Source: Salinimicrobium profundisediminis
Lineage (GTDB): Bacteria; Bacteroidota; Bacteroidia; Flavobacteriales; Flavobacteriaceae
Assembly (NCBI RefSeq): GCF_026241755.1
Contig: NZ_JAPJDA010000016.1
Coordinates: 56,660-120,659, forward strand
DNA: 64,000 nucleotides
Direction: 5' to 3'
Each line of letters begins with the position of its first letter. Positions within the stretch are counted from its first letter, which is position 1. The notes under the pieces were generated by a model. It searched no databases and had not been told where the DNA came from. It worked only from the letters and a program-made list of their open reading frames with translations. Of the stretch, positions 28,219 through 39,197 are shown piece after piece. Made by a program: the position numbers and the translations under genes.

Positions 28219-29460
28219 TTACTTATACTTTTCAGCTGTAAGTTCGGCTATTTGTACAATTACTTCCACCGCTTTCTGCATACTTTCTACCGGCACATAT
28301 TCATATTTTCCGTGGAAATTATGGCCACCGGCAAAGATATTAGGGCAGGGAAGGCCTTTAAAGCTAAGTTGAGCTCCATCGGTACCACCACGAATTGGTT
28401 TGATGATTGGCGTGACATCTGCTTTTTTCATTGCAGCCTCGGCAAAATCAACAATATGCATCACCGGTTCTACTTTCTCTCTCATGTTGTAGTACTGGTC
28501 TTTTACTTCTACAGTCACACAATCTCTTTCATATTGGCTGCATATCTCTGCTGCAAGATCTTTGATCATTTCCTTACGGGCTTCAAAATGCTCCCGGTCA
28601 TGGTCGCGAATAATGTAATGAAGCGTGGTTTCTTCCACATCGCCTTCAATTGCGTTGAGGTGAAAAAAGCCCTGTCTGTCTTCAGTATGTTCAGGAGTCT
28701 CAAGGCGTGGCAGGGAGTTAATAAAATCCATAGCAATATACATGCTGTTTATCATTTTATCCTTGGCATAACCCGGGTGCACGCTTTTTCCGCTTACCTT
28801 CACAACGGCACCGGCTGCATTGAAATTTTCAAATTCCAGTTCACCAACCTGGCTACCGTCCATAGTATACGCCCATTCTGCCCCAAATTTCTCCACATCA
28901 AATTTGTGTGCACCGCGACCAATTTCTTCATCGGGCGTAAAACAAACCCGGATCTTCCCATGTGGAATTTCTGGATGTTCAATAAGATACTTCATGGCTT
29001 CCATGATCTCGGTAATTCCTGCTTTGTCATCGGCACCCAGTAGGGTGGTACCATCGGTAGTAATGATGGTTTGTCCTTCGTATTGTAGGAGGTCATCAAA
29101 ATATTCGGGTGATAGAACGATGTTCTTTTCTTTGTTCAGTATAATGTCTTTTCCGTCATAATTTTCGATGATCTGCGGATTCACATTTGTTCCCGAAAAG
29201 TCGGGCGTGGTATCAAAATGAGCTACAAAACCTATTACCGGCACATCATGTGCAACATTTGACGGCAGGGAGGCCATTACATAGGCATGTTCATCTATGC
29301 TCACCTCCTGCATGCCCATGGTCTCTAATTCGGCCTTTAATTTATTGGCTAAATCCCACTGTTTCTCTGTGCTGGGAGTTGATTCACTTGTTTCGTCACT
29401 TTGAGTATCTATCTTGACATAGCTTAAAAAGCGGTCAATGATTTGCTGCTTATTAGTCAT
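28219..29460 (-). CDS. pepT: Peptidase T (tripeptidase)
   Basis: A 413-residue M20-family metallopeptidase: [16 protein letters not shown] (first metal His-Asp, near residue 76), [17 protein letters not shown] (second metal Asp), [19 protein letters not shown] (catalytic Glu), and [20 protein letters not shown] with the last metal-binding residues. It cleaves N-terminal residues from tripeptides in the cytoplasm. A TACTTTTG element (minus strand, 29478-29485) lies upstream. Confidence 0.96.
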   Translation of the reverse strand: MTNKQQIIDRFLSYVKIDTQSDETSESTPSTEKQWDLANKLKAELETMGMQEVSIDEHAYVMASLPSNVAHDVPVIGFVAHFDTTPDFSGTNVNPQIIENYDGKDIILNKEKNIVLSPEYFDDLLQYEGQTIITTDGTTLLGADDKAGITEIMEAMKYLIEHPEIPHGKIRVCFTPDEEIGRGAHKFDVEKFGAEWAYTMDGSQVGELEFENFNAAGAVVKVSGKSVHPGYAKDKMINSMYIAMDFINSLPRLETPEHTEDRQGFFHLNAIEGDVEETTLHYIIRDHDREHFEARKEMIKDLAAEICSQYERDCVTVEVKDQYYNMREKVEPVMHIVDFAEAAMKKADVTPIIKPIRGGTDGAQLSFKGLPCPNIFAGGHNFHGKYEYVPVESMQKAVEVIVQIAELTAEKYK

Positions 29461-29477
29461 TTTTAAGGTAGTTTTCC

Positions 29478-29485
29478 CAAAAGTA
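29478..29485 (-). promoter_or_regulatory. -7 element (TACTTTTG) of pepT
   Basis: The minus strand reads TACTTTTG 17 bases before the pepT ATG at 29460. It is an exact TAnnTTTG match. Confidence 0.5.
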
Positions 29486-29547
29486 GCGATATAAAAAGTA
29501 GGTTCAAAACCTTTTCTATTTTCATACTTTTTTATGCAGCTTTGTGT

Positions 29548-29555
29548 TAATTTTG
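29548..29555 (+). promoter_or_regulatory. -7 element (TAATTTTG) of pyrD
   Basis: TAATTTTG ends 15 bases before the ATG at 29571. It also argues against the upstream in-frame start at 29544. Confidence 0.5.
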
Positions 29556-29570
29556 TGCAAAACCCACTTC

Positions 29571-30590
29571 ATGTATCAAAAGATAATCCGGCCCCTGCTT
29601 TTCAATATTGATCCGGAGAAGGTGCATTATTTCACCTTTTCTGCTCTTCGGAAATTGTTTCTTCTTCCCGTAAGCCAAAAACTTGTTCGAAAACAATTTG
29701 TAGTTGAAGATAAAAGGCTGGAGCGGGAAGTCTTCGGAATAAAATTTCCTAACCCCGTAGGCCTGGCTGCCGGGTTTGATAAAGATGCAAAGCTGTATAA
29801 AGAACTTTCTAATTTTGGCTTCGGATTTATTGAAATAGGAACCTTAACGCCAAAACCTCAACCGGGAAATGAGAAAAAAAGGCTTTTCAGGCTAAAAGAA
29901 GACAAAGCCATTATCAACAGGATGGGCTTTAATAATGGAGGGGTGACAGAAGCGGTAGAAAGACTGAAAAAGAACAACGGAGTTCTTATTGGCGGAAATA
30001 TTGGTAAAAATAAAGTCACGGCCAATGAAAAAGCTGTTGATGATTATTTGATCTGCTTTAATGCCCTTTTTGAGCAGGTAGATTATTTTGTGGTCAATGT
30101 AAGTTCTCCCAATACACCAAACCTTAGGGAGCTACAGGATAAGGAACCGCTAACTAAGCTACTCAATACCCTGCAACAGGAAAATTTAAAGCGCCCGGTG
30201 CAGAAACCAATCCTGCTTAAAATCGCACCCGATCTTACAGATTCCCAGCTCCTAGATATCATAGATATTATAAAAGAAACCGGGATTGCCGGAGTTATAG
30301 CCACCAACACCACCATTTCCCGCGAAGGTCTCACTTCAGCAGACAAAGATGAAACAGGAGGGCTAAGTGGACAGCCGTTAGCTAAACGTGCAACAGAGGT
30401 TATTCGTTTTCTTTCAGAAAAAAGCAATAAAGCATTTCCAATTATTGGAGTAGGAGGCATCATGTCTCCCGAAGATGCTATTGAAAAACTTGAGGCAGGG
30501 GCCGCTTTAGTACAGCTTTACACAGGTTTTATTTATGAAGGGCCGCAGTTAGTGAAGAAGATCAATCAGGCAATTCTAGCACGTTCCTAG
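29571..30590 (+). CDS. pyrD: Dihydroorotate dehydrogenase (quinone), class 2
   Basis: A 339-residue enzyme from the ATG at 29571; the longer frame from 29544 would overlap the promoter. It has the class 2 N-terminal membrane-associating helix ([20 protein letters not shown]), [48 protein letters not shown] with the catalytic Ser, KIAPDLT, and the FMN-binding [19 protein letters not shown]. It oxidises dihydroorotate to orotate with quinone in pyrimidine synthesis. The next gene begins on its last base. Confidence 0.97.
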   Translation: MYQKIIRPLLFNIDPEKVHYFTFSALRKLFLLPVSQKLVRKQFVVEDKRLEREVFGIKFPNPVGLAAGFDKDAKLYKELSNFGFGFIEIGTLTPKPQPGNEKKRLFRLKEDKAIINRMGFNNGGVTEAVERLKKNNGVLIGGNIGKNKVTANEKAVDDYLICFNALFEQVDYFVVNVSSPNTPNLRELQDKEPLTKLLNTLQQENLKRPVQKPILLKIAPDLTDSQLLDIIDIIKETGIAGVIATNTTISREGLTSADKDETGGLSGQPLAKRATEVIRFLSEKSNKAFPIIGVGGIMSPEDAIEKLEAGAALVQLYTGFIYEGPQLVKKINQAILARS

Positions 30591-31207
30591 TGGCGGGAGA
30601 ACTCATAGCTTTTCTTGCAGCTGCCGCGCTGCTCACCCTTTCTCCCGGCCCCGATATAATTTATGTATTGGTCCAGGGTATGACCAATGGGAAAAAACAC
30701 GGAATTGTTACTGCCCTTGGCCTGGTAAGCGGAATTATCGTTCACACCAGCCTTGTGGCTTTTGGGATTTCAGCAATAATTAAGCAGTCCGAAAATTTAT
30801 TTCTAATGATCAGGCTCTTGGGAGCGGCATATTTATTCTACCTGGCCTGGAAGGTCTACAAAAGCGATTCGACAATAACCGTCAAAGCGCCGGCTGCCGA
30901 GCAAAAGAAGGAATTAGCTGCCCTCTTTAAAAGGGGATTTTTAATGAATGTTTTAAACCCTAAAGTCGCCATTTTCTTTCTCGCCTTTTTCCCGGGATTC
31001 CTTTGGGATCCACAAGGCAATACCGTTTACCAGTTCTACGTTCTCGGTTTTCTATTCATGCTTCAGGCTTTCCTTATTTTTTCAGCCGTTGCTATTCTTG
31101 CAGGAAAAATTTCTGTCTATCTTCAAAAGCACCCTGCCTCAGGCCAGATTTTTAAGTGGGTGCAGGTGGTGGTCTTCGTTGGGATTGGCGTGTTTATATT
31201 GGTATAG
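30590..31207 (+). CDS. LysE family amino-acid exporter
   Basis: A 205-residue membrane protein from a GTG start at 30590 that overlaps the pyrD stop by one base. It has the LysE/RhtB pattern LTLSPGPDIIYVLVQGMTNG (residues 16-35), FGISAIIKQS, AAYLFYLAWKVYKS, and FLMNVLNPKVAIFFLAFFPGF, with about six membrane helices. It exports an amino acid or related metabolite; the substrate is unknown. Coupling to pyrD is translational by position only. Confidence 0.9.
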   Translation: MAGELIAFLAAAALLTLSPGPDIIYVLVQGMTNGKKHGIVTALGLVSGIIVHTSLVAFGISAIIKQSENLFLMIRLLGAAYLFYLAWKVYKSDSTITVKAPAAEQKKELAALFKRGFLMNVLNPKVAIFFLAFFPGFLWDPQGNTVYQFYVLGFLFMLQAFLIFSAVAILAGKISVYLQKHPASGQIFKWVQVVVFVGIGVFILV

Positions 31208-31286
31208 AGTAGAGATTATTAAGTAGTTATAACTGAGAAGAGGGTATTATCCTTTAGCAGTTAACCCTTAGCTTCTTTCTGATAAG

Positions 31287-31315
31287 ATGGCGCGGATTTG
31301 TAATCGGTGCCGGGG
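31287..31315 (+). repeat. Single copy of the GGCGCGGATTTG REP-like repeat
   Basis: GGCGCGGATTTGTAATC is followed by GGTGCCGGGG. It is the same imperfect palindrome as in 49416-49855, standing alone in the 214-base LysE/HMG-CoA lyase gap. Confidence 0.65.
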
Positions 31316-31409
31316 TAAACATTAAAATAAGGCCCTGAAACAAGTTTATGGCGAAAAACTTCTACTTCCTACTTCAGAATCTCAATTCTCATATCTCAAT
31401 ACTAAATTC

Positions 31410-31417
31410 TATATTTG
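31410..31417 (+). promoter_or_regulatory. -7 element (TATATTTG) directly before HMG-CoA lyase ATG
   Basis: TATATTTG ends only 4 bases before the ATG at 31422. The start point would fall on or next to the start codon, so the transcript may be leaderless. Confidence 0.5.
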
Positions 31418-31421
31418 ACTC

Positions 31422-32285
31422 ATGGGGAAATTAAAAATTATTGAATGTCCGCGAGACGCTATGCAGGGAATTAAAAACTTCATTCCTACAGAAAAAAAAG
31501 TTCAGTACATTCAGTCTTTATTGCGCTGCGGATTCGACACTATTGACTTCGGAAGTTTTGTTTCTCCAAAAGCGATTCCTCAAATGGCCGATACTGCTGA
31601 AGTTTTATCTAAACTCGATCTTTCGAGAACACAAAGTAAGCTGCTGGCCATCGTTGCGAATACACGGGGCGCCCAGGATGCTTCCCAACATCCTGAAATA
31701 GACTATTTAGGCTATCCTTTTTCGATTTCTGAAAACTTCCAGATGCGAAATACCCATAAGACCATAGCCGAATCTGTTGAAACCCTGCAGGAGATCCTCA
31801 ATATCGCCGATGCTTCGGGTAAAGAAGTGGTGGCATACCTGTCTATGGGTTTTGGAAACCCTTACGGAGATCCGTGGGATGTGGAGATTGTGGGGGAGTG
31901 GACAGAAAAACTCTCCGGAATGGGTGTAAAGATCCTCTCGCTCTCAGACACTATTGGAAGTTCCACCCCCGATATTATAACTTATCTGTATTCAAATTTA
32001 ATTCCGAAGTATCCAAAAATAGAATTTGGGGCACACCTTCATACCACTCCCGCAAAATGGTTTGAAAAAGTAGATGCGGCTTATAAATCGGGTTGCAAAA
32101 GATTTGATGGTGCGATACAGGGATTTGGTGGCTGCCCAATGGCAAAAGACGAGCTTACAGGAAACATGCCTACAGAAAAATTACTGTCTTACTTCACTTC
32201 TAAAAAAGACGATACCAATGTTAAAATGATGAGCTTTGAATCATCTCATAATGAAGCAACAAAAATATTTTCAACTTACCATTAG
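31422..32285 (+). CDS. Hydroxymethylglutaryl-CoA lyase
   Basis: A 287-residue DRE-TIM-type lyase: IIECPRDAMQGIKNFIP at the N-terminus, CGFDTIDFGSFVSPKAIPQM, FGNPYGDPWDV, LSDTIGSSTPD, FGAHLHTTP (metal-binding His-x-His), and the family signature GFGGCPMAKDELTGNMPTE with the catalytic Cys. It splits HMG-CoA to acetyl-CoA and acetoacetate in leucine degradation. The -7 element sits unusually close to the start. Confidence 0.95.
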   Translation: MGKLKIIECPRDAMQGIKNFIPTEKKVQYIQSLLRCGFDTIDFGSFVSPKAIPQMADTAEVLSKLDLSRTQSKLLAIVANTRGAQDASQHPEIDYLGYPFSISENFQMRNTHKTIAESVETLQEILNIADASGKEVVAYLSMGFGNPYGDPWDVEIVGEWTEKLSGMGVKILSLSDTIGSSTPDIITYLYSNLIPKYPKIEFGAHLHTTPAKWFEKVDAAYKSGCKRFDGAIQGFGGCPMAKDELTGNMPTEKLLSYFTSKKDDTNVKMMSFESSHNEATKIFSTYH

Positions 32286-32328
32286 AAGAGTAGTGTTTCA
32301 AAATTTATATCTATAATTGCACTCTAAA

Positions 32329-34224
32329 ATGCCATTTTTGAAGCGTAATTATATCTGTTTTTTTGTTGCCCTTTTATTTTTTCCGGGTGCTTATTCTTCA
32401 GTTTATGTTGAGTGGCAACAGGAGCAGGATTCTGTTGCATTTTATGTAGATAAAGGGTTTTCTATGCTTAACAATGATTTTTTAACAGCGTTAAAAATCC
32501 TTGAGAAAGCAGATGCTCTGGCTGCAGCATCCAATGACCCTGAAGATAGGGCAGATGTGGCTTATGCTTATGGCTATGCCTACTATGTAAAAGGGAACTA
32601 CGATCTTTCTCTTCAGCATTATCTGGAGGCCTTAGAGATCTATCAGGCAACCGGAAATCAACTGTCCATGGCAAAAAGTCTGGTGGGGCAGGGGCTAATT
32701 CAGCAGGGGATTGACAGGAATAGAGCGGCAATTAATCTTTTTAATGAGGCTATTGATGCTTATAATGAATCTGGTGATCCTGCAAGGGCAAATCCTGCCT
32801 ATCTTAATATTGCCATCTCACAAATTGAAGTGGAGGAATACGAAAAGGCGCTGGATAACCTTCAAACGGCGCTGGAGCTTTCTAAGAAGGCCGGGCGCAT
32901 AGATGTGGAGCACCTTGCACTAAACCGAATTGCCCAGATCAACTTTTTCCGTGGGAATTACGACAAAGCCATAGAATTTTATTTTCGGGTGCTCAACCAT
33001 CAAACCGAACCTAGTAACTGGGAAAAATCTTTTGCTCATGCAGGGCTGGCCCAGGTTTACGCTGCACAGGAAAAGTATGAGCAGGCAGAAGAGATGGGTC
33101 AAAAAGCACTTGTTTTTGCCAGGGACCTTCAATCTATTTGGGACCTGGAAAGGAATACCGGGATCTTATCAAATGTTTACCAAAGCCAGGGGAAAACTGC
33201 TGAGGCCTTTGAGTATTTGGCATTAAATCAAAAATACCGTGACTCCCTTTACAATCAAAATAAACTGCGGGCCATAAATTTACTCCAGCTGGAGAGCAAA
33301 GAAGGGGAGAATTTAAAGCTGCAGTTAGAAAAAAAAGCGGTAGAAAAACAGCTTTTTACCAACAGGATATTTCTTGGTATCCTGGTACTGGCAGTTTTAT
33401 TGTTATTGATCCTGGCCTTTATGTTTAGAAAGAACATTCGGCAAAAAGAGCAATTTACTACGCAACTTCAAAAAAAGAACCAGACCATTTCTGAGCAAAA
33501 TCGCCTTATCTCCAGGCAAAATGAAGATCTTTCAGAAATGAACGAGGCGAAAAACCGTCTTTTTTCAATCCTTTCTCATGACCTGCGTTCTCCATTGGCT
33601 TCTCTAGAGCAATTGCTGGGGCTTATTAAATCGGGTGATTTTACACCAGAAGAGCAGGCATCTCTACTAGATGAAATGCTGGTGCAGGTTTCAGGTACTT
33701 CTTCAATGTTGCAAAACCTTTTGCACTGGGCCAACTCACAGCTGGAGGGTAGTAAAGTGAACATAGAAAAAGTTGACCTTCAGCAAAAGGCATCAAAAAT
33801 TATAAAGGCCTATTATCTCATTGCCAAACGTAAAAACATCAAATTTATTCAGCAACAAGTTGAAGACCTGTCCCCTGTAATGGTAGATCGCGGTCATATT
33901 TCTGTTATTCTGCACAACTTACTATCAAACGCCATAAAGTTTACCCGCGAGGGAAAAGAAATCAACATCAGCTTTGAAGAGCGGGAAGAGACTGTGCTTA
34001 TGAACATACTTGACGGGGGAGAGGGAATATCACAGGAGAAAATTAATGAGATTAAAAAATTTAATAACCGTATGATCTCAGAAATTGGTACGAGTATGGA
34101 AACAGGTACCGGAATTGGCCTTATGCTGGTCAAGCATTTTCTAGGAATTAATGAAGCTACACTTGATATCAAAAATCATCCAGGTAAGGGAGCAGAGTTC
34201 ATTGTAGCTTTCCGGAAAGCCTGA
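32329..34224 (+). CDS. TPR-containing sensor histidine kinase
   Basis: A 631-residue kinase from the ATG at 32329. It has a signal/anchor helix (residues 7-23), a periplasmic TPR region of about residues 35-300 (AYAYGYAYYVKGNYDLSLQH, YLNIAISQIEVEEYEKALDN and others), a membrane helix at about 345-367, a coiled coil, HisKA with the phospho-acceptor H417 (FSILSHDLRSPLASL), and HATPase (NLLSNAIKFT, then GTGIGLMLVKHFL). No response regulator is adjacent, so it is an orphan kinase here. The ATG lies inside a CATTTTTG motif copy (ATGCCATTTTTG). Confidence 0.9.
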   Translation: MPFLKRNYICFFVALLFFPGAYSSVYVEWQQEQDSVAFYVDKGFSMLNNDFLTALKILEKADALAAASNDPEDRADVAYAYGYAYYVKGNYDLSLQHYLEALEIYQATGNQLSMAKSLVGQGLIQQGIDRNRAAINLFNEAIDAYNESGDPARANPAYLNIAISQIEVEEYEKALDNLQTALELSKKAGRIDVEHLALNRIAQINFFRGNYDKAIEFYFRVLNHQTEPSNWEKSFAHAGLAQVYAAQEKYEQAEEMGQKALVFARDLQSIWDLERNTGILSNVYQSQGKTAEAFEYLALNQKYRDSLYNQNKLRAINLLQLESKEGENLKLQLEKKAVEKQLFTNRIFLGILVLAVLLLLILAFMFRKNIRQKEQFTTQLQKKNQTISEQNRLISRQNEDLSEMNEAKNRLFSILSHDLRSPLASLEQLLGLIKSGDFTPEEQASLLDEMLVQVSGTSSMLQNLLHWANSQLEGSKVNIEKVDLQQKASKIIKAYYLIAKRKNIKFIQQQVEDLSPVMVDRGHISVILHNLLSNAIKFTREGKEINISFEEREETVLMNILDGGEGISQEKINEIKKFNNRMISEIGTSMETGTGIGLMLVKHFLGINEATLDIKNHPGKGAEFIVAFRKA

Positions 34225-34269
34225 AAATGAATTAATCAAATATAATTCTCTCTTCTGGCGAAAAGAATG

Positions 34270-34277
34270 TATATTTG
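34270..34277 (+). promoter_or_regulatory. -7 element (TATATTTG) of guaB
   Basis: TATATTTG, followed by the frequent GCAC start region, ends 23 bases before the guaB ATG at 34301. Confidence 0.6.
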
Positions 34278-34288
34278 CACGCAATTAA

Positions 34289-35773
<1,485 letters not shown>

Positions 35774-35818
35774 TTCATAGTTCAGGAGTTTGTAGTTAAG
35801 AGTAGATAGCAAAGCCCA

Positions 35819-35867
35819 AAAAAAAGGAGGGTCTCAAAAATGGCATTTTTGAGACCCTCCTTTTTTT
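35819..35867. terminator. 49-base perfect palindrome terminator (CATTTTTG core)
   Basis: Arms of 24 bases (A run, GGAGGGTCTCAAAAATG) surround a single central G. Both sides have runs for U-tract termination, so it serves guaB and the convergent ompH. The core AAAAATGGCATTTTT is the same as at 24741-24777. Confidence 0.9.
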
Positions 35868-35935
35868 AGCTGTGTCAATGATTTCAGAGATTGACCTTCA
35901 GTCATTGCAGCACTTCTGACTGCTGATCACTAAAT

Positions 35936-36445
35936 TTATTCTTTCACTACAATTCCTAATTTATCAAGAACTTTCATGGTAATATCAAATTCTTCAGCAG
36001 AATAGGCCAGGCTATTTCCGCCGGCATGGAAGATCTGGGTGTAATTCTCTTCCTGGATCACCTGTAGCATGGCAGCATTAATCTTCTCATAAAGTGCCTT
36101 GGTAAGTTCATTTCTCTTCATCTGCATCATTAGGCTGGCTTTTTGTCGAAAACCTTTTATGTCATTTTCAAGCCCCATGATCTCTGATTCTTTTGTTTTT
36201 CTGTCTTCTTCAGAAAAGGTTGTGCTGTTTGCCTGATAGTCTTTTACCAGGGTTTCGTACTTAGTAACGTTTGATTCAAGTTCTTTTTGAAGATCTTCAT
36301 TGTAGGTTTTGAGTCCTTCGTTGACCTGGGCCATTTCAGGCAATTGGTTCAGGATATAATCGGCATCTATGGTTCCTATTTTTGACTGTGCAAAGGCTGT
36401 TAGACTAAGGAAGGTAAAGCTTAAAACTAAAAGATATTTTTTCAT
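35936..36445 (-). CDS. OmpH/Skp family periplasmic chaperone
   Basis: A 169-residue protein from the ATG at 36445 (the longer frame to 36487 would run through the promoter). It has a signal peptide (KKYLLVLSFTFLSLTAFAQ), then KIGTIDADYILNQLPEM, and a long coiled coil (about residues 40-120), the Skp pattern. It escorts unfolded outer-membrane proteins across the periplasm. The neighbouring parvulins serve the same pathway. The promoter element TATATTTG lies at 36465-36472. Confidence 0.88.
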   Translation of the reverse strand: MKKYLLVLSFTFLSLTAFAQSKIGTIDADYILNQLPEMAQVNEGLKTYNEDLQKELESNVTKYETLVKDYQANSTTFSEEDRKTKESEIMGLENDIKGFRQKASLMMQMKRNELTKALYEKINAAMLQVIQEENYTQIFHAGGNSLAYSAEEFDITMKVLDKLGIVVKE

Positions 36446-36464
36446 GATTTTGTTTTGATTTTCG

Positions 36465-36472
36465 CAAATATA
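36465..36472 (-). promoter_or_regulatory. -7 element (TATATTTG) of the OmpH gene
   Basis: The minus strand reads TATATTTG 19 bases before the ATG at 36445. It fixes the start choice against the upstream in-frame ATG at 36487. Confidence 0.6.
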
Positions 36473-36517
36473 AAGGAGCAGAGGCATTTATGAAGATTTT
36501 AAGAAAATATTTTTTTA

Positions 36518-36763
36518 TTAATCTTCATAAAGCTGTCCGCGATGAGGTTTTAGAGCGTCACGAACCGCCGGCATTTCATCGTTAGTCACTACCAAAAAGG
36601 CAATGGCATGTGTTTCAGATAATTTTTCGCTACCCAAAATATTTATTGATAAAGCGTTGTTATTAAAGAATTCCTGTAAGTGATGAGCGTGATGTTTGGC
36701 GGTAATTTCGGAATCAGGGCCACGAAAATCCCAGATAAGTTTTAGTTTGCGTTCTTTAGACAT
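36518..36763 (-). CDS. Conserved hypothetical protein
   Basis: An 81-residue cytoplasmic protein (KLIWDFRGPDSEITAKHHAH, then HAIAFLVVTNDEMPAVRDAL). The pattern of two beta-strands and two helices resembles a small ferredoxin-like fold, but I do not recognise a family. It is rich in His near residue 24 (KHHAHH). It is divergent from the parvulin lipoprotein gene. The start is clear (ATG) and codon usage is normal. Confidence 0.65.
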   Translation of the reverse strand: MSKERKLKLIWDFRGPDSEITAKHHAHHLQEFFNNNALSINILGSEKLSETHAIAFLVVTNDEMPAVRDALKPHRGQLYED

Positions 36764-36852
36764 GAGATGAAATTTGGCTTCTTTGACTTTAGCATAGCGA
36801 AAGCCACGCCAAAAGTAAAATTTTTGTGAAATTCTTTCGTTTTATCTGCAGG

Positions 36853-36882
36853 TTGGTATACTGTTTGGAATTCGTATTTTTG
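36853..36882 (+). promoter_or_regulatory. Promoter of the parvulin operon (TTG-19-TATTTTTG)
   Basis: TTG at 36853-36855 and TATTTTTG at 36875-36882 with a 19-base spacer give a full consensus match. The TTG start codon at 36908 is 25 bases downstream. Confidence 0.7.
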
Positions 36883-36907
36883 CGAACTCATAATATTTAA
36901 GACTAAT

Positions 36908-37768
36908 TTGACTGTCAAAAAAAGACTTTTCTTCTTACTGTTTTTGGGCTTTTTAACCGGAAGCTGCAACCTGCTCAATGAACCCGAAGAGAAAGAGGTC
37001 ATTGCACGCGTAAATGATGCATATCTGTACAGGGATGATGTAGCTACTTTAATTTCGGCCAACACTTCTCCTGAAGACAGTACACTTTTGGTAAATAACT
37101 TCATTACCCGATGGGCCACTCAAAAATTGCTGCTTGACAGGGCGCGGGTTAATTTGAGTAGTGAACAGCAGGCAGAATTTGATCGCCTGGTGCAGAACTA
37201 CAAGAACGAACTTTATGCTAAAGCCTATACCGATGCTATCGTGGCCCGGGAACTCGACACCAGTATTTCAAGAGAGGCAGCCGAAGCTTATTACGAAGAA
37301 AATGGAGAGAATTTTTTTCTTAATGAGAACCTTGTGAAGGTGAGGTATATCAATATCACCAAGAACAACAAGGACTTTGAAACTATAAAAAAACGGTTTA
37401 TCAGGTTTAACCAGGAAGACAGGCAGGCATTGCTGGATATGGCCATTCAGTTCAATTCATATTCGCTCAATGATTCTGTTTGGGTTAAAACAAAACAGGT
37501 TTACGATAAAATTCGGCCTTTAACGCCTCAGGACAATCCTGAATTCTTAAAAAACAAAAATTTTATGCAGCTTGAAGACTCATTAGGAGTATATTTGGTC
37601 TCTGTTGAGGATGTTAAGCTGCGCAATGAACAGGCGCCCCTGGAGTATTCCTTGCCGGGTATAAAGCAGATCCTGCTTAATAAAAGAAAGCTGGATCTCA
37701 TTAAAAAATTAGAAAAAGACATTACACAAGATGCTATTAAAAATGACGAATTTGAGATCTATAATTAA
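36908..37768 (+). CDS. SurA-like peptidyl-prolyl isomerase lipoprotein
   Basis: A 286-residue lipoprotein starting at TTG (36908); no ATG lies near, and the signal peptide needs this start. The lipobox is FLTGSC with C20. Beyond it comes a SurA/PpiC N-terminal-like helical region (VIARVNDAYLYRDDVATLI, FITRWATQKLLLDRARVNLS), but no clear PPIase active-site set is visible. It is probably a periplasmic chaperone for outer-membrane proteins. It overlaps the next gene by about 26 bases. Confidence 0.75.
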   Translation: MTVKKRLFFLLFLGFLTGSCNLLNEPEEKEVIARVNDAYLYRDDVATLISANTSPEDSTLLVNNFITRWATQKLLLDRARVNLSSEQQAEFDRLVQNYKNELYAKAYTDAIVARELDTSISREAAEAYYEENGENFFLNENLVKVRYINITKNNKDFETIKKRFIRFNQEDRQALLDMAIQFNSYSLNDSVWVKTKQVYDKIRPLTPQDNPEFLKNKNFMQLEDSLGVYLVSVEDVKLRNEQAPLEYSLPGIKQILLNKRKLDLIKKLEKDITQDAIKNDEFEIYN

Positions 37769-39179
37769 ATCACTGGGCCTATTATCCCTTATCGTGGGCG
37801 GGAGCAATGTTCATGCGCAGGAAGTAATAGTTACCGACAGTACCGCAATTGGTATTGAATCGGAAATTCAGCAAAAAATACAGGACAGGAGTGGCCGTTT
37901 TAAGGTAGATGGTGTAGCAGCAGTAATTGGTGATTTTGTTGTGCTTGAAAGTGATATTGATAAGATGTACCTTGAGCTTCAAAGCCAGGGCGTTTCTACT
38001 CAAGATGTGACCAACTGCAACCTTGCAGGGAGGTTAATGGAGAACAAGCTTTACGCTCACCACGCCATACAGGACAGTATCATAGTTTCTGATGCCGAGA
38101 TCAATGCCAATATTGATCAGCAATTGGCTTATATGACCCAACAGGTAGGTTCTCTTGAAAAAGTACTCGAGTTCTATAAAAAGGATAGTGAAGCTGATTT
38201 TAGAGCTGAACTTTTTGAAATTAACAAGCAAAACAGGCTTGCTTCTGAAATGCAACGTAAAATTGTTGATGCTGTAGAGATCACACCTGAAGAGGTGAGG
38301 GCATTCTTTACAGAGATTCCCGAAGACGAGCGTCCTGTGTTTGGGGATGAGGTTGAAATTGCACAGATCGTAGTGAAACCGGAAATTCCGCAGGAAGAAA
38401 AAGATGAAATTATAGCACGACTGAATGAAATGCGTGCAGATGTACTGGAGAATGGAGCCAGCTTTGCTACAAAAGCGGTTTTGTATTCTCAGGATCCAGG
38501 TTCGAGATCTTCGGGAGGAAAAATTACGCTTACACGTCAGGATCCTTTTGTAAAAGAATTTAAAGATGCTGCATTTTCCCTTCAGGAAGGGGAGGTGAGC
38601 AAACCCTTTAAGACTGAATTTGGTTATCACATTCTTATGGTCGATAAAATTCGTGGGCAGCAGGTAGATGTGCGTCACATCCTTTTAATTCCTGATGTTA
38701 CCGAAGAGACCAAGCAAAAAGCTTTTGACGAAATCGAAAATGTAAGAGAAAGGATCAGTAATGAGGAAATTTCCTTTGCCGATGCTGCCAAAGAAGTTTC
38801 AGATGAAAAAGAAACTCGTGAAAGCGGAGGAAAGTTAGTAAATCCTACCACTGGTGATACTAGGTTTGAACTTACCAAAATTGATCCGTTGCTATACGAG
38901 CAGGTTGTCAATCTTGAGAAGGGAGAGGTTTCGAACATTATCACAGATCAGGACAATACCGGAAGACCTTTTTATAAATTAATCACTGTTACTAACAGGT
39001 ACAAAGAACATAAGGCAGACTATGCCCAGGACTTTAACAAGATCAAAGAACTTGCACTTAGGGATAAGCAGCTTGAAGCTATTGAAAAATGGCAGGCAGA
39101 GAAGATCAAGGAGACGTATGTTAAGGTGAATGGAGAGTATAGAGATTGCGAATATTCTAGCAACTGGCTTAAGAAATAA
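37743..39179 (+). CDS. SurA-like peptidyl-prolyl cis-trans isomerase
   Basis: A 478-residue protein from the ATG at 37743; an in-frame ATG at 37731 is also possible. A signal peptide (SLGLLSLIVGGSNVHAQ) is followed by a SurA_N-like region (VDGVAAVIGDFVVLESDIDK, CNLAGRLMENKLYAHHAIQD) and two parvulin domains: VEIAQIVVKPEIPQEEKDEI to PFKTEFGYHILMVDKIRGQQ, and VDVRHILLIPDVTEETKQ onward. It matches SurA in plan and assists outer-membrane protein assembly. Confidence 0.9.
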   Translation: MTNLRSIIKSLGLLSLIVGGSNVHAQEVIVTDSTAIGIESEIQQKIQDRSGRFKVDGVAAVIGDFVVLESDIDKMYLELQSQGVSTQDVTNCNLAGRLMENKLYAHHAIQDSIIVSDAEINANIDQQLAYMTQQVGSLEKVLEFYKKDSEADFRAELFEINKQNRLASEMQRKIVDAVEITPEEVRAFFTEIPEDERPVFGDEVEIAQIVVKPEIPQEEKDEIIARLNEMRADVLENGASFATKAVLYSQDPGSRSSGGKITLTRQDPFVKEFKDAAFSLQEGEVSKPFKTEFGYHILMVDKIRGQQVDVRHILLIPDVTEETKQKAFDEIENVRERISNEEISFADAAKEVSDEKETRESGGKLVNPTTGDTRFELTKIDPLLYEQVVNLEKGEVSNIITDQDNTGRPFYKLITVTNRYKEHKADYAQDFNKIKELALRDKQLEAIEKWQAEKIKETYVKVNGEYRDCEYSSNWLKK

Positions 39180-39197
39180 ATGACATTTTTGGCAGGT

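Noticed and set aside
28144..29043. 299-residue open frame on the plus strand
   Set aside because: It is the antisense shadow of pepT, which has full family motifs on the minus strand; the translated frame has no domain pattern.
38034..38678. 214-residue frame on the minus strand
   Set aside because: Shadow of the SurA-like gene.
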